Shown here: positions 9,380 through 18,700 of the stretch, in pieces
Numbering within the stretch: the stretch's first letter is position 1
Layout: every line of letters begins with the position of its first letter
Origin: a virus
Direction: 5' to 3' (one strand)
DNA length: 55,149 nucleotides
IMG/VR virus record: IMGVR_UViG_3300037149_000085
Span: 1-55,149 of that record
Position numbers and translations under genes: made by a program
Notes under the pieces: generated by a model
What the model was told of the DNA's origin: nothing
Database searches by the model: none
The model's input: the letters and a program-made list of their open reading frames with translations, nothing else

Positions 9380-12300
9380 ATGAGTAGTGCAATTAACCCG
9401 ATTACAGGTGCAATTAGCTCCGCCACCAGCTTGCTTACCAACACGCTGACGTCCACTAATGGAATTATTAACACGGCTTCAGGAACGAGCGGGGCGGCTA
9501 CACCAATCTCTGACCTTAACGATAAGTTGATGTACCCCATCAGGTGCAAGGGTAATCTTACGTTGGTACGGGACGTCCAGAAATTTAATCCGCTGGGTGA
9601 TCCTACAATTGAGACCTATTACCACAAGGCATTAGAGGCGGGCCGATTCTCCGAGAAAAGCATTGCGGATGCCCAGCACTTCCTACAGCAGAAACAGGCC
9701 CTTTTGATGAAACACATCGAGGGGTATTTCCATATGAACTCCCTCGCGGTGGACGGGCAGCTTTCGGACAAGCCTAGGGCTTTTAAATACGTCATTGATT
9801 CAATCAACATTTTAAAGACAGTGCAAGCATATCAGAAGGAAATCATTGGGCTCGTCGGAGCTCTTACAAAGAATATTGGCATCCTCTCGATGATTGAGCA
9901 GAACATGTTGGGGGTGATTCAGCAGAATCTTAACAGCATCGCAATGCTGATGAATGAAATCTGTAATTGGTGTCTCCCAAAAAACATCTCTCTTCCTAAT
10001 ATTCTCGGAGCTGGTTTATGGAGGTTCAATGGTTTTAATTTTCCCCTATCCGCGTTCAAACCAAATCTGAAGTTCGATTTGAATTTTGCATTTAGTTCAT
10101 GTAAGTTGAGTGCACCTAGTGTCAGCTTGGGACAATCTTGCCCAAGTTCGGTTGTGATCTCTGGGCTTTCCTATGGCTCTGCTCCCTTTGCTCCCCCACT
10201 AGGTGGGGTGATGCCTACTGCTGATCAATTATCTGACCCCACATTTGTGGCGAGCTTGCTGGCTCCTTCTACATCAGCGCCAGTGTATAACCCGAGTACG
10301 AATCCCGCCGTGTTGCTGATGGGTAGTGTGCCGAACCCGGTTGCAATTATTTCAAACTACTCCATGCCTCCGGCTACCTACGCGGAGAACATAGTCTCCA
10401 TTTTACCAAGCACCCAGCCGCTCGTTAGTGATGTTGCCCCAACTGCAGCCACTTATGCAGATTTAAGAAAATTGCTGGTACAGAATGTAACTCTTAATGC
10501 GGTGGTGGCTTCGGAATTTGAACCAGTGTTAACCTCAACTTGGCTGCTGTACATAAACTCATGCCGTACCGGGAGAGAGGGTCAGTGGTTGCAGGAGTTT
10601 CAAGCATCATACGATCAATGGCTTCAGCCTGCTATTACCGAGTTGGCTCAAACCCCAGTACCGTGGAATAATGTGGTAGATGGAACAGGAACTGTCGCCG
10701 GACCCCGATCTACTTTATTAGGATCACTGCTGCTCCCCATGTCAATTGGGGACCAAGGTGCAATCCTGTGGAAATTGTCCTACATTGAAGCCGCCGTGTT
10801 GGGGTACCCTCGCAGCACGGCATGGGACGCTTACTCAGACTCTCGCTACATTTCTAGTTTCACTCAACAGGATTTGGATTATTCAACTACGGTGCTCACT
10901 TCCGCGACAGCCTCTATCTCCCTTGGCGCAAATGAAGCAACATACCCGGTCACTTGCACATACCCCACTGCCATCGGAAATGTACTTCAACAGGTGATCG
11001 CGATGGCAGATAAAAACATCCAAGCCAACTCCTCTTGGAAGAGCAGTCAAGCCCAGTTACGCTATACGTATAACCAATTCGCTGAAGCGGTAGAAGTGGA
11101 TCGGTTCTCTCAGTTCTGGCGCGAGTTTAATTCAAACTTGGCTACCCTCCTGGTGCAGGACCCTTATGTAGTAGGGTTTGTGGTGAGTTACCCGGCCTCG
11201 CTGGATTCTGCCATAGACCCACTCGGGGACTCATCTATCTACAATAGAATACAAACAGATGCGGCAACTCGTAATCGAAGCTGGACGCCGGGGACTCCTT
11301 TATTGCCTATCCCTACGGCACCTTATCTGACGAGCAACGCAATATCTTCGTACATCTGCCTGCAGGGGAACACAGATGAAGCGCCGACTAACACCCAGTA
11401 TTGGAGACCGTTTACTCCAGCCGATGATGCTTCTCTATTCAACTGGGTGGGAATTTGGGGAGCTAGTGGGGTGTACAATGTCAACGACGCTGTGTATTAC
11501 ACACCCACTGGGTGGACAGTTAACCAAGGGGAGTATAATTTTGACCCAGCAACGTTTCTCCTACGCCCGGATGTACAGTCACTTTCGATACCAACACAGA
11601 TGGCAATGTTGGACACCAACCAGACTTACGCCAGTTTGCTGCTGCAACAGAATAATATCTCTACCGTGGTTCAGAATGCTATCGCTACCTCCCAGCAACA
11701 ATTGGCAACTTTCCAAAGCTTCGGGTTTGGGGTGGAGTTAGATGGTAACCCATTTTTAGTGCCCGTGGGCAACGGGATTCCAGTTACGTTTGACACAGTT
11801 GATTTTGATTTGACCGGAAACGTGACTTCACTCTCCCAATTCACTATCCAAACAGCCGGAAACTATGCGGTCACCGGAGCTCTTAATTGGGATATCGGGG
11901 ATACCGGAACTCGCTCGGTTATTGTGCTAAATGGCACTACTGTGATGGCGTCCGCGTCTCTCACGGGGGCAGGACCAGAAACTTTGTCGTTTAGTGCTAA
12001 CTATTATTGTAATCAGGGAGATGTAATCACAGTTGTTGCCAGCCACAGTTTGTCTGTTGGGCAACAAGTAATTGCGGGGAGCGCCTTTAGCATGATGCAG
12101 GTCTCCACAACTGCAGACACTCCGGTTCCAGCACAAGACAACACCCCCGCACCCTCTTCAGGTTCTACCACAGCCACGTTTACATCCTCAGAAGCGTTCC
12201 CGGCACTTACAGTCGTGGGGGTTTCCTCTACGGGAACTATTGCTCCGATTGATCCCACTACAGTGCAATTTGATAGCAATGGTAACGCAGTTTATCCATT

Positions 12301-12565
12301 CTCCGATGGCGTTGCCTTGACCGCATCCACAGCAGCCGGGGCTAGTGTTAGTGTGGCCACTCAGTATGGAGTTGTGTACACAGCAACAGGGGCGAACTTC
12401 ACTACAGGTGGGTTGCTCTACGCTACGGTCGGTGGGGCTTTGACTCAGGACTTCAGCAACTTGACGACTTCGGTACAGTGGGTTGTTTGTGTGGGCAAGG
12501 CCTTGTCTCCCACCACATTCCTGTATGAACCACAAGTGCCGACTCGAATAATTGTTGGATTCTAA
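9380..12565 (+). CDS. Large baseplate/tail-associated protein with C1q/TNF-like domain
   Basis: This 1061-residue protein is not recognised as a whole. The N-terminal 220 residues are helical (LNDKLMYPIRCKGNL, then long amphipathic helices near 80-200). The centre is rich in Ser/Thr/Pro/Ala. Residues about 784-905 form a typical jelly-roll of the C1q/TNF type found in phage receptor-binding proteins (FTIQTAGNYAVTGALNW, then RSVIVLNGTTVM, then CNQGDVITVVASHS). The last 150 residues look like another beta-sandwich. AAAGGATAATTT precedes the ATG. It closes the hub operon and ends exactly where a TnpB element begins. A structural, possibly receptor- or wall-contacting role is inferred. Confidence 0.55.
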   Translation: MSSAINPITGAISSATSLLTNTLTSTNGIINTASGTSGAATPISDLNDKLMYPIRCKGNLTLVRDVQKFNPLGDPTIETYYHKALEAGRFSEKSIADAQHFLQQKQALLMKHIEGYFHMNSLAVDGQLSDKPRAFKYVIDSINILKTVQAYQKEIIGLVGALTKNIGILSMIEQNMLGVIQQNLNSIAMLMNEICNWCLPKNISLPNILGAGLWRFNGFNFPLSAFKPNLKFDLNFAFSSCKLSAPSVSLGQSCPSSVVISGLSYGSAPFAPPLGGVMPTADQLSDPTFVASLLAPSTSAPVYNPSTNPAVLLMGSVPNPVAIISNYSMPPATYAENIVSILPSTQPLVSDVAPTAATYADLRKLLVQNVTLNAVVASEFEPVLTSTWLLYINSCRTGREGQWLQEFQASYDQWLQPAITELAQTPVPWNNVVDGTGTVAGPRSTLLGSLLLPMSIGDQGAILWKLSYIEAAVLGYPRSTAWDAYSDSRYISSFTQQDLDYSTTVLTSATASISLGANEATYPVTCTYPTAIGNVLQQVIAMADKNIQANSSWKSSQAQLRYTYNQFAEAVEVDRFSQFWREFNSNLATLLVQDPYVVGFVVSYPASLDSAIDPLGDSSIYNRIQTDAATRNRSWTPGTPLLPIPTAPYLTSNAISSYICLQGNTDEAPTNTQYWRPFTPADDASLFNWVGIWGASGVYNVNDAVYYTPTGWTVNQGEYNFDPATFLLRPDVQSLSIPTQMAMLDTNQTYASLLLQQNNISTVVQNAIATSQQQLATFQSFGFGVELDGNPFLVPVGNGIPVTFDTVDFDLTGNVTSLSQFTIQTAGNYAVTGALNWDIGDTGTRSVIVLNGTTVMASASLTGAGPETLSFSANYYCNQGDVITVVASHSLSVGQQVIAGSAFSMMQVSTTADTPVPAQDNTPAPSSGSTTATFTSSEAFPALTVVGVSSTGTIAPIDPTTVQFDSNGNAVYPFSDGVALTASTAAGASVSVATQYGVVYTATGANFTTGGLLYATVGGALTQDFSNLTTSVQWVVCVGKALSPTTFLYEPQVPTRIIVGF

Positions 12566-12623
12566 AATTTCTCTCTTTGTATTTGTATCAAGGTGTATAC
12601 TTAAAAAACGGGAGGAGGGTCAA

Positions 12624-13715
12624 ATGCTAAAGACATACAAATACAAGTTAGAACCAAACAAGCAACAGCGATACGCACTTGCCCGCACTCTCGATGTGTG
12701 CCGCGAGTTGTACAATGATGCCCTCTATGAGCGCAAGATGCACCGAGTTAGTTGTTACGATCAGTGTAAAGAATTGCCAGCACTCAAGGCTGCTTTTCCT
12801 GTTCACAAGAATGTCTACTCGCAAGTGTTGCAATCAGTACTGGATAAACTGGATAAGTCATTCAAGAACTTCTTTCGCTCTGGCTTCGGCTTTCCGAGAT
12901 TCAAGAGTGCTCGACGCTTTGACTCATTCACATATCCGCAAAGTGGATTTGAACTATCAGGTAAGCAACTGTCGCTGTCGAAGATTGGCAACATTCGCGT
13001 GCATCTCAGTCGTAAACCCCCTGCCGACGCCGTAGTCAAAACCTGCACCGTAAAGCGCTCTGTCAACGGATGGTTTGCAACACTCGTATTTGAGTACACA
13101 GCACAACCCCTCCCCGCGTCAGACTTGGCTGTCGGCATCGACGTTGGTGTCACGACCTTCGCAACGTTCTCTGACAGCACTGAGATACAGAACCCTCGAA
13201 TCTACCAGAATGCGCAAGCAGAACTGCGTGTGGCCCAACGTCGTGTTGCTCGACGTGTCAAAGGCAGCAACCGAAGACGCAAAGCAGTCATACTGCTTAA
13301 GAAGTTGCACGAGCGCATTGCGAACTCTCGTAAGGATTTCCTGCATAAGCACTCGACCGCTGTCATCAGAAAGTACGGAACAATCGTAGTCGAAGCACTG
13401 AACGTTTCAGGAATGTCACGCGGCACCCTTGCTAAACAGATACTAGATTGCAGTTGGTCGGAGTGGTTTAGACAGTTGACGTACAAAGCGGAAGATGCTG
13501 GTCGCCAGTTCACTGCCGTAGACCCGAAGTACACAAGTCAAACTTGTCCTAAGTGTAGTTTCGTCAGTCGTGAGAATCGCAAGACGCAAGCAGACTTCGT
13601 TTGCATCTCTTGCGGATACTCAGCGAATGCCGACTACGTTGGGTCAGTCAACATATTGGCTCGGACAGAGCCATCAGGCGCTAACGTCGGGAGATTAAGC
13701 CCATGCGTAGCCTGA
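12624..13715 (+). CDS. tnpB: RNA-guided nuclease TnpB (IS605 OrfB), catalytically intact
   Basis: This 363-residue TnpB has a full active site: RuvC Asp173 (GIDVGVTTFA), Glu257 (TIVVEALNV) and Asp337 (NADYVGSVNI). The zinc ribbon is Cys308/Cys311/Cys327/Cys330. The N-terminus MLKTYKYKLEP is the classic TnpB opening. The ATG at 12624 is chosen over an upstream in-frame ATG at 12552 because GGAGGAGGG lies 5 bases before it, and the earlier ATG overlaps the previous gene. TnpB proteins are guided by a right-end transcript to cut DNA next to a short motif and so keep the element in the population. In a phage it could act as a homing-like factor. The guide would be read just past 13788. Confidence 0.9.
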   Translation: MLKTYKYKLEPNKQQRYALARTLDVCRELYNDALYERKMHRVSCYDQCKELPALKAAFPVHKNVYSQVLQSVLDKLDKSFKNFFRSGFGFPRFKSARRFDSFTYPQSGFELSGKQLSLSKIGNIRVHLSRKPPADAVVKTCTVKRSVNGWFATLVFEYTAQPLPASDLAVGIDVGVTTFATFSDSTEIQNPRIYQNAQAELRVAQRRVARRVKGSNRRRKAVILLKKLHERIANSRKDFLHKHSTAVIRKYGTIVVEALNVSGMSRGTLAKQILDCSWSEWFRQLTYKAEDAGRQFTAVDPKYTSQTCPKCSFVSRENRKTQADFVCISCGYSANADYVGSVNILARTEPSGANVGRLSPCVA

Positions 13716-13753
13716 GAAGTGTCCCGCACACATTGGTCGCCGCGAGGCGACTA

Positions 13754-13788
13754 GAATCTCCGCTATTTTTAGGGCGGGGGAGTGTCAC
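13754..13788 (+). other. Right end of element 1 with GAAT-hairpin-TCAC layout (omega-RNA 3' scaffold)
   Basis: GAAT at 13754-13757 is followed by a hairpin (CTCCGC/GCGGGG with one G-T pair) and then TCAC. This matches the guide-hairpin-cleavage arrangement known from IS608 right ends. In related elements this region also forms the 3' scaffold of the TnpB guide RNA, which would start inside tnpB and run past this end. Confidence 0.55.
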
Positions 13789-13829
13789 CGATGCTCTAAG
13801 AAAGCTAACTGCTCGCGTTTTCAGTTACA

Positions 13830-13861
13830 TACAAAAATAGTCTCGGTCGTGGTATTATACA
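13830..13861 (+). promoter_or_regulatory. Possible promoter for the double-psi barrel gene
   Basis: TATTAT (13853-13858), overlapping TATACA (13856-13861), lies in a 220-base gene-free stretch after the TnpB element; TACAAA at 13830-13835 is a poor -35 match with 17-base spacing. Between it and the gene there is an AAGGAG at about 13880, a small hairpin GGCGA/TCGCC near 13911-13924, and the real AAGGAG just before the ATG at 13938. Weak evidence. Confidence 0.35.
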
Positions 13862-13937
13862 GAGTGCCTTAAATTGAAAGGAGTACGCACGCACAAGCGC
13901 CAACCACACCCGGCGAGACTTCGCCAAGGAGATTGTT

Positions 13938-14513
13938 ATGACAAAGATCACACTTTTAGCAGTAGTATTAGTCGCAATTACATTAGGGTTTCCGGCTCAT
14001 AGGTTGATGCAGAAGAATAGAGCGCTAACCCACCAACTAGAACAGAAGGACAAACAGCTCAATCAGGTGCAGGTTGAGCTGATGCAAGTGAAGCACCTTC
14101 TAGAGACCTCGGAGCAGAAGCTCGGATATCTAGCGGCTCATAAGACTCCGGTGCAGGTCACTGCTTTTTGCAAGCAGCCACACTCTAATCGATTCGCGAA
14201 CGGACACAATGTTCATTCCGCTTATGCTGTTAAGAAGCGTACTCTTCCCGACGACGTCATCGTAAACGTCGCCCTCTCCCCTACTACTCAGCGGAGACTG
14301 AATGCACGGATGGGGGATTTGATCGTGATCATGGATAAGAATGGACATCGGAAGACTGTTGCCCGGTTTGTGGATACTACATTTGCCGGAGAGTCTCGTG
14401 CGGTTATCGACGTGTACTTCGCCAATCCCGAGAACGCTCGTCACTGGGGTCGAAAAGACGGGTATTACGCCGTAAATATTTCAGGAAAGGCGTCCCCATT
14501 CAGGGTGAACTGA
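13938..14513 (+). CDS. Membrane-anchored double-psi beta-barrel (3D-domain-like) protein, putative lysis or wall enzyme
   Basis: This 191-residue protein has one N-terminal transmembrane helix (residues 4-19) and a coiled coil (about 24-66). The C-terminal domain (about 71-185) reads like the 3D/RlpA-type double-psi barrel: VQVTAFC, then VARFVDTTFAG with Asp146-Thr147, then IDVYFANPENARHWG with Asp158. In bacterial and phage proteins this fold binds or cleaves peptidoglycan glycan strands (MltA/YabE group). The anchor-plus-coil layout puts the domain in the periplasm or cell envelope. It lies beside the minus-strand lysozyme, so a joint lysis role is plausible. AAGGAG six bases before the ATG fixes the start. 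Fold assignment is from motifs only. Confidence 0.6.
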   Translation: MTKITLLAVVLVAITLGFPAHRLMQKNRALTHQLEQKDKQLNQVQVELMQVKHLLETSEQKLGYLAAHKTPVQVTAFCKQPHSNRFANGHNVHSAYAVKKRTLPDDVIVNVALSPTTQRRLNARMGDLIVIMDKNGHRKTVARFVDTTFAGESRAVIDVYFANPENARHWGRKDGYYAVNISGKASPFRVN

Positions 14514-14525
14514 GTATTAGGTAAC
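14513..14525 (+). promoter_or_regulatory. AGTATTAG box, 5 bases before ATG (copy 1 of 4)
   Basis: AGTATTAG at 14513-14520 is followed by exactly five bases and the ATG at 14526. The same box-to-ATG spacing recurs at 42587, 51984 and 52432. It resembles a -10 element (TATTAG), which would place transcription start at or next to the ATG. No convincing -35 is present. Confidence 0.5.
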
Positions 14526-14759
14526 ATGAAAATCATTTCACTAAACGACGACTTGTACGATTACCTAGGGTTGGTGGTTAAGCGGTACGCAGGCGGGGGT
14601 ATAGACCCGGATGAAGGTTTGGGCCTTTACCATCTATGGCAAGCGCTTAAAGGCGCGGTCGATACGGCAGAGCTCCTCCCTCAAAGAGAGAACTCGATGA
14701 AGCAGGAAGAGGGGGACTCGGAACCTATCACTGCCAAGTCCCCGTCCGGAGCTGTGTAG
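14526..14759 (+). CDS. Small hypothetical protein
   Basis: This 77-residue acidic protein is not recognised. The first 45 residues look folded (ISLNDDLYDYLGLVVKRYAGGG) and the tail is Ser/Glu/Pro-rich. It has no Shine-Dalgarno; instead the AGTATTAG box lies five bases upstream. Its 3' end runs 32 bp into the 3' end of the convergent lysozyme gene. Confidence 0.6.
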   Translation: MKIISLNDDLYDYLGLVVKRYAGGGIDPDEGLGLYHLWQALKGAVDTAELLPQRENSMKQEEGDSEPITAKSPSGAV

Positions 14760-15183
14760 CCAGCCTAGTTGCCCTATCTCCAACTTCAGTTGCCCATTTA
14801 CTGTCAAGTAATTGGGCGGCGGCAGCCGCATACTGGCCTTCTTTTATGAAGTCCAGTGTGTGGGTGAACGCCAACAACCCTGATTTGCTGGGGATTCCTA
14901 TACCCATATTGAAAACTAGGTTTGTTATGACCCCTCTATACACATCGGGGAGCGCTAGTGCCCATGGCAGGTGTGTTGTGATTTCAGCCGTTGCGTGCGC
15001 GATGTCAGCCGTCAGGAAAGCCTCAGCTTGTGCCAGTGTAATGGGAACTAATGCCCCTCCGTCATCGGTTAAATTATGACCCCACCCTACCGTGATGCGC
15101 GGGGGCGTTGCCGTGTCCTTATACGGAACCAATCTCAGGCCTTCGTCCCTACGTAGCTGATCGTTAATGTTAGAAATTTTCAT
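14728..15183 (-). CDS. T4-type lysozyme (glycoside hydrolase family 24), probable endolysin
   Basis: This 151-residue protein is slightly shorter than T4 lysozyme (164). The family active site is present in order: Glu14 in LRRDEGLRL, Asp23 in PYKDT, and Thr31 in ITVGWGH, matching T4 E11/D20/T26. It hydrolyses the MurNAc-GlcNAc bond of peptidoglycan. No signal peptide or membrane segment is seen, so release would need a holin, which is not identified here. AGGAGA about eight bases upstream on the minus strand fixes the start. It is the second gene of a two-gene minus-strand unit set against the surrounding + strand operons, and converges on the small gene at 14526. Confidence 0.92.
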   Translation of the reverse strand: MKISNINDQLRRDEGLRLVPYKDTATPPRITVGWGHNLTDDGGALVPITLAQAEAFLTADIAHATAEITTHLPWALALPDVYRGVITNLVFNMGIGIPSKSGLLAFTHTLDFIKEGQYAAAAAQLLDSKWATEVGDRATRLATQLRTGTWQ

Positions 15184-15200
15184 ACAATTCTCCTAAAGTT

Positions 15201-15698
15201 TTATCCCGGGGGTAATGCACTGGTTGAATATATTTGATCCGTCGAAAAATCGAGGGTAATAACCAAGCTGGTCTGTATTGCACTCCCTGCCTCGGGGGTG
15301 TATATAACCGATAACTTCCCATTTGCGTAGGTAAGCCCACTAGGGGTATACCCAGCCAGCAGCCCACTATTGTTTCCCCCAAGAGCTAGCCCATCGGACA
15401 CCAACGCCTGCATCCAAAGGTTTAGAGCGGGGGTGGTTTCATCAAGAATCACTAGTGATACTTCGGACAAAAGAACGAGGCAAGCCGCAGGGAACGTCTG
15501 GGAGCTACCCCGATAGGTTCCGAATGCTTCGCTGTACCATGAGGCTGGGGAATCCCCTGTGGGCTCCCCATCGAGATACTTCTGTCCGTCTGCCGCAAAC
15601 CCGGTGTGGTTTCCTAGCGGGTAGAAAAATGAGTCGGCAGGGTTTGGCGAGATTACGAGGGTAGAGATTATTGATTGATTGAGATACGAGTACGCCAT
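15201..15698 (-). CDS. Hypothetical protein in the minus-strand lysozyme unit
   Basis: This 165-residue protein of beta-rich appearance (SYLNQSIISTLVIS, LSVIYTPEAGSAIQTSLVITLDFS) has no transmembrane helix, so it is not an obvious holin. The start at 15698 is preferred over an upstream ATG at 15731 because GGGGAG lies just before it on the minus strand. That element sits in a small hairpin. The stop is 17 bp before the lysozyme ATG, suggesting one transcript. It could be a virion or lysis accessory protein; nothing in the sequence decides. Confidence 0.6.
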   Translation of the reverse strand: MAYSYLNQSIISTLVISPNPADSFFYPLGNHTGFAADGQKYLDGEPTGDSPASWYSEAFGTYRGSSQTFPAACLVLLSEVSLVILDETTPALNLWMQALVSDGLALGGNNSGLLAGYTPSGLTYANGKLSVIYTPEAGSAIQTSLVITLDFSTDQIYSTSALPPG

Positions 15699-15705
15699 TG
15701 AGACT

Positions 15706-15719
15706 CCCCTATAAAGGGG
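15706..15719 (-). promoter_or_regulatory. Small hairpin over the ribosome-binding site of the 15698 gene
   Basis: A perfect 5-bp stem (CCCCT/AGGGG) with a 4-base loop holds the GGGG of the minus-strand ribosome-binding site, 8 bases from the ATG. It could damp translation of the lysozyme unit. The stretch 15720-15787 between the divergent genes is AT-rich and should hold both promoters, but none is clear. Confidence 0.35.
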
Positions 15720-15787
15720 GTGTATAGACAAAACGCAGGCGCTGTAATGAAAACTGACTATCTAATTCGTTAGAGAGGTCAAGACCT

Positions 15788-18700
15788 GTGATTCAATACG
15801 AAAATACTTCGCGTACGCTGGACGCCACCGGGAAAAGCCTTCTCGGACTTATCTATCTTCATGATCAGGAAGCTGCAGACTGCGACCTTAATCTTTCGAG
15901 TGCAATACAAACTCTTGCTCGTCAGCGGCTGTTGAATGACCAAGTAACTTCCGGATGTTTGACTTACAGCCCTATGGTTTTTAACACATCAGTAGAAAAC
16001 ACGTTCACAATTCCCTCGTTTGACGTCCTATTTAACGGCGAGGTAGTGACTATTACCGGAAGCCAGTCCACAGACTTAACTTTGAACCGGATTATTATTC
16101 CTCCCCCCTCGATGTATTTACCCGAGACCCCCGCTAGTCTCTACGTTGTATTCCTCGAAATTTGGTATCAAAACCTTGACCCTACGACTGGGCAGGGGTA
16201 CTACACTGACCCAGTATCCGGTGCACTTTATTACTTTCCATACGGGGGTGTCAGCCCAGACCCTTCAGCATTTACAGGCACTACATGGGACGACGATTCA
16301 TTATCGTTAGACGCAAACAACCAATCCGTGTACACCACTGCCCGGGCTCAAATACAGTGGAGATTGAATGTGCAGGAAGTTGCCCTCACCTACGATTTCA
16401 CGAAGTACCAATACGGTATTGATCCCGGCGCTATTCCTACAGAGATTGTTTATGCACAGGCAGCTTTACCCACGGCTACGCTTGGGATGTCTCCCCTTAA
16501 TGGAGACCCCACTTATCAATTCATTAATATGGGTACTGTGACAGGGGATACCGGATTATGGCAAGCCGGAGATGGGAATGTTAATAATTCTCTAGGCACA
16601 ATGGATGGTTACTCTTATGCCATGCCAATTGCGGTGGTTTTTCAAAAGAATTCTGGGGCATTCGATCTTTCAACTAACATTTTCGGCTGCGCCGACGCTC
16701 AAAGCTCCACTCCTACCGGATTGATTGCATACGGAGTGTCCGGAAGGTTTGACTCAAAACTTGCTGACCAGATTTTTGCCGATGATGTTGTGGATACTAG
16801 ACAGACGGTGCAATTAGATGGCTGGGACTACGATAAACTTGTAAGAGATGGGTTCTCCGATCTTGTGCTAGGTAACAGTCGAAACAAGATAGCCAGAGGC
16901 GAGGCCCCCGGTATGAATTCAACAGCGCTGGGATCAATCCTTGATTATTACGTAAGTGTCGCTCCCGTTAATACCTCGGGAGGGGTTGATATTGTCGGTA
17001 CATGGGATGGGTTTGCAAATGGCTTTAGTTCTGATGCTCGTTCTTATACAGTGTCAAAACGAGTAGTCACTACACAGAAGACTACGGGCATTATTGGGGG
17101 CAACTGGGCACAAGGAGATACCTTTATCGTCGCCCTGCCTGTATCTTCCTCCGCAGCGATTACTTCGTTGAGTATCCAAGCGTTAGTTAGCAGATTAGGG
17201 GGTGGGGTAACCCCCGTGACTATTCTTCCGGGACAGGTGACCATCACAGGATTGGGGACAACATCGGTTGCCGTAAACTTGTCATCCAACTTGACCAACA
17301 CCCCCTTTGATCCGGGATCGAATCCAATCTATGTTGCATTGACCGTACAATATCCCGCAGGAACGGGAATTGATCTAAGGAAGACCCTAATATCAGTCCA
17401 AGGAGGGGTACTTACAGACTCAACTTTAGGGCAAGGCATTCCGATTTTCGGGGTCTCAGAGTACGCGGTTCAGTCCGACCATAAACCTACACAGGCGTTG
17501 CGGGTTACCAGCATCAATCCCAAGTACTCCGATACTTTTCTAGGGACTAAAATTTGGGTTACAGTTGCGGGGGCACTCGGGGTTTCCATTACAACAGGAG
17601 GGGTTACTCTAACCACGTTCTCAATAGACAGAACTGGAGGAGGAAACGGACTAGATAACGGGATTAACGGGTTTTACCCCACCCATGTTTGGGACTATGC
17701 AACGGGAGCACAGTACACGATTTATAAGTGTGCGATGAACGCAAGTCAGTGCGTCATTACCCTTCAAGGCGGAGTTCCTACAACTTCTACGTTAGTGATG
17801 AGTTTCCTTGCTCAAGGGACCGCCCAGCTCGCATACAATGCCCCAGTACGAGGCGTGACGGAAATTGAAGAGACAGTGTTGTTCGGAAATTACACGGGAA
17901 CTACTCAGTTCCCGATGGACACTCGCGTTACTGTTCCCTCGGTTAGCTATGATCCTTTGTCTAACTCATCTACTGTGGTTCTAGCGGCTACCGAATGTGT
18001 TATCAAAGGAATCTCAGGTAACAACATCAACAAATACATCTGGCTGTCGGATAGTGTGGGTAACTTAACCTGCTGCCCCGTTGCCCAACCTAATTTCAGC
18101 GGTGGGGTGGTGTCGGTAGTAGTTCCGGGGGTCAATTTAATCCCTTCTACGGGTGCGATTAATTTCCTGTTTTGCGGTTCCATTCTTCCCGCACTTTCTG
18201 CCGCGTCTTCGCTGGTGATTCAAGAACAGTATGTTCCCTACCAAGGTGTAGGTGTATCGGGTCGGGATTATGAAGTGGTTCATACCGAAGACAATGCTCT
18301 TATTACTACAAATGGGACAGGGGCCGCGCCCGTTCCCGGGATTTCCGATGTTTATCCCTACAACCGAGAACTGCCTATTGTCACCATGCTGCCTGCACAA
18401 GTCACGTGGCAGGATTCTACATTGACCAATTCCCCGTTGTCCACATATTTTGATTCTAACTATGTGGCAATGAGAATGAGTAACGTTGAGCACACATTCT
18501 TAGCGCCACTTCATGTGAATGATTTTATTCAGCCAATTACTCGCGATATCAAGAAATCTATACGGTTGGTGACTGAGGGGGGTAATCGAGGATTTTCTAT
18601 TGCCACTCCACACGTTGGTTTTGCCATTGCTCCTCCAGCACTACGCTCGGTGCTGGGACAGAACCTTCAAGCCACTACGACACCAGTGACGCTGTACGTG

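Larger units (their letters stand above)
12566..13788 (+). mobile_element. TnpB-only IS200/IS605-family element 1
   Basis: This is a tnpB gene without a tnpA partner, inserted between two structural genes. The right end has the IS605-type layout: GAAT, a hairpin with stem CTCCGC (13758-13763) and GCGGGG (13774-13779), then a TCAC tetranucleotide (13785-13788) as likely cleavage site. The left boundary is not resolved; it probably lies in the AT-rich stretch just after the stop at 12565. Lacking tnpA, the element could move only if a transposase acts in trans. Its ends differ in sequence from those of the two elements at 47436 and 52638, so it belongs to another lineage. Confidence 0.7.
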
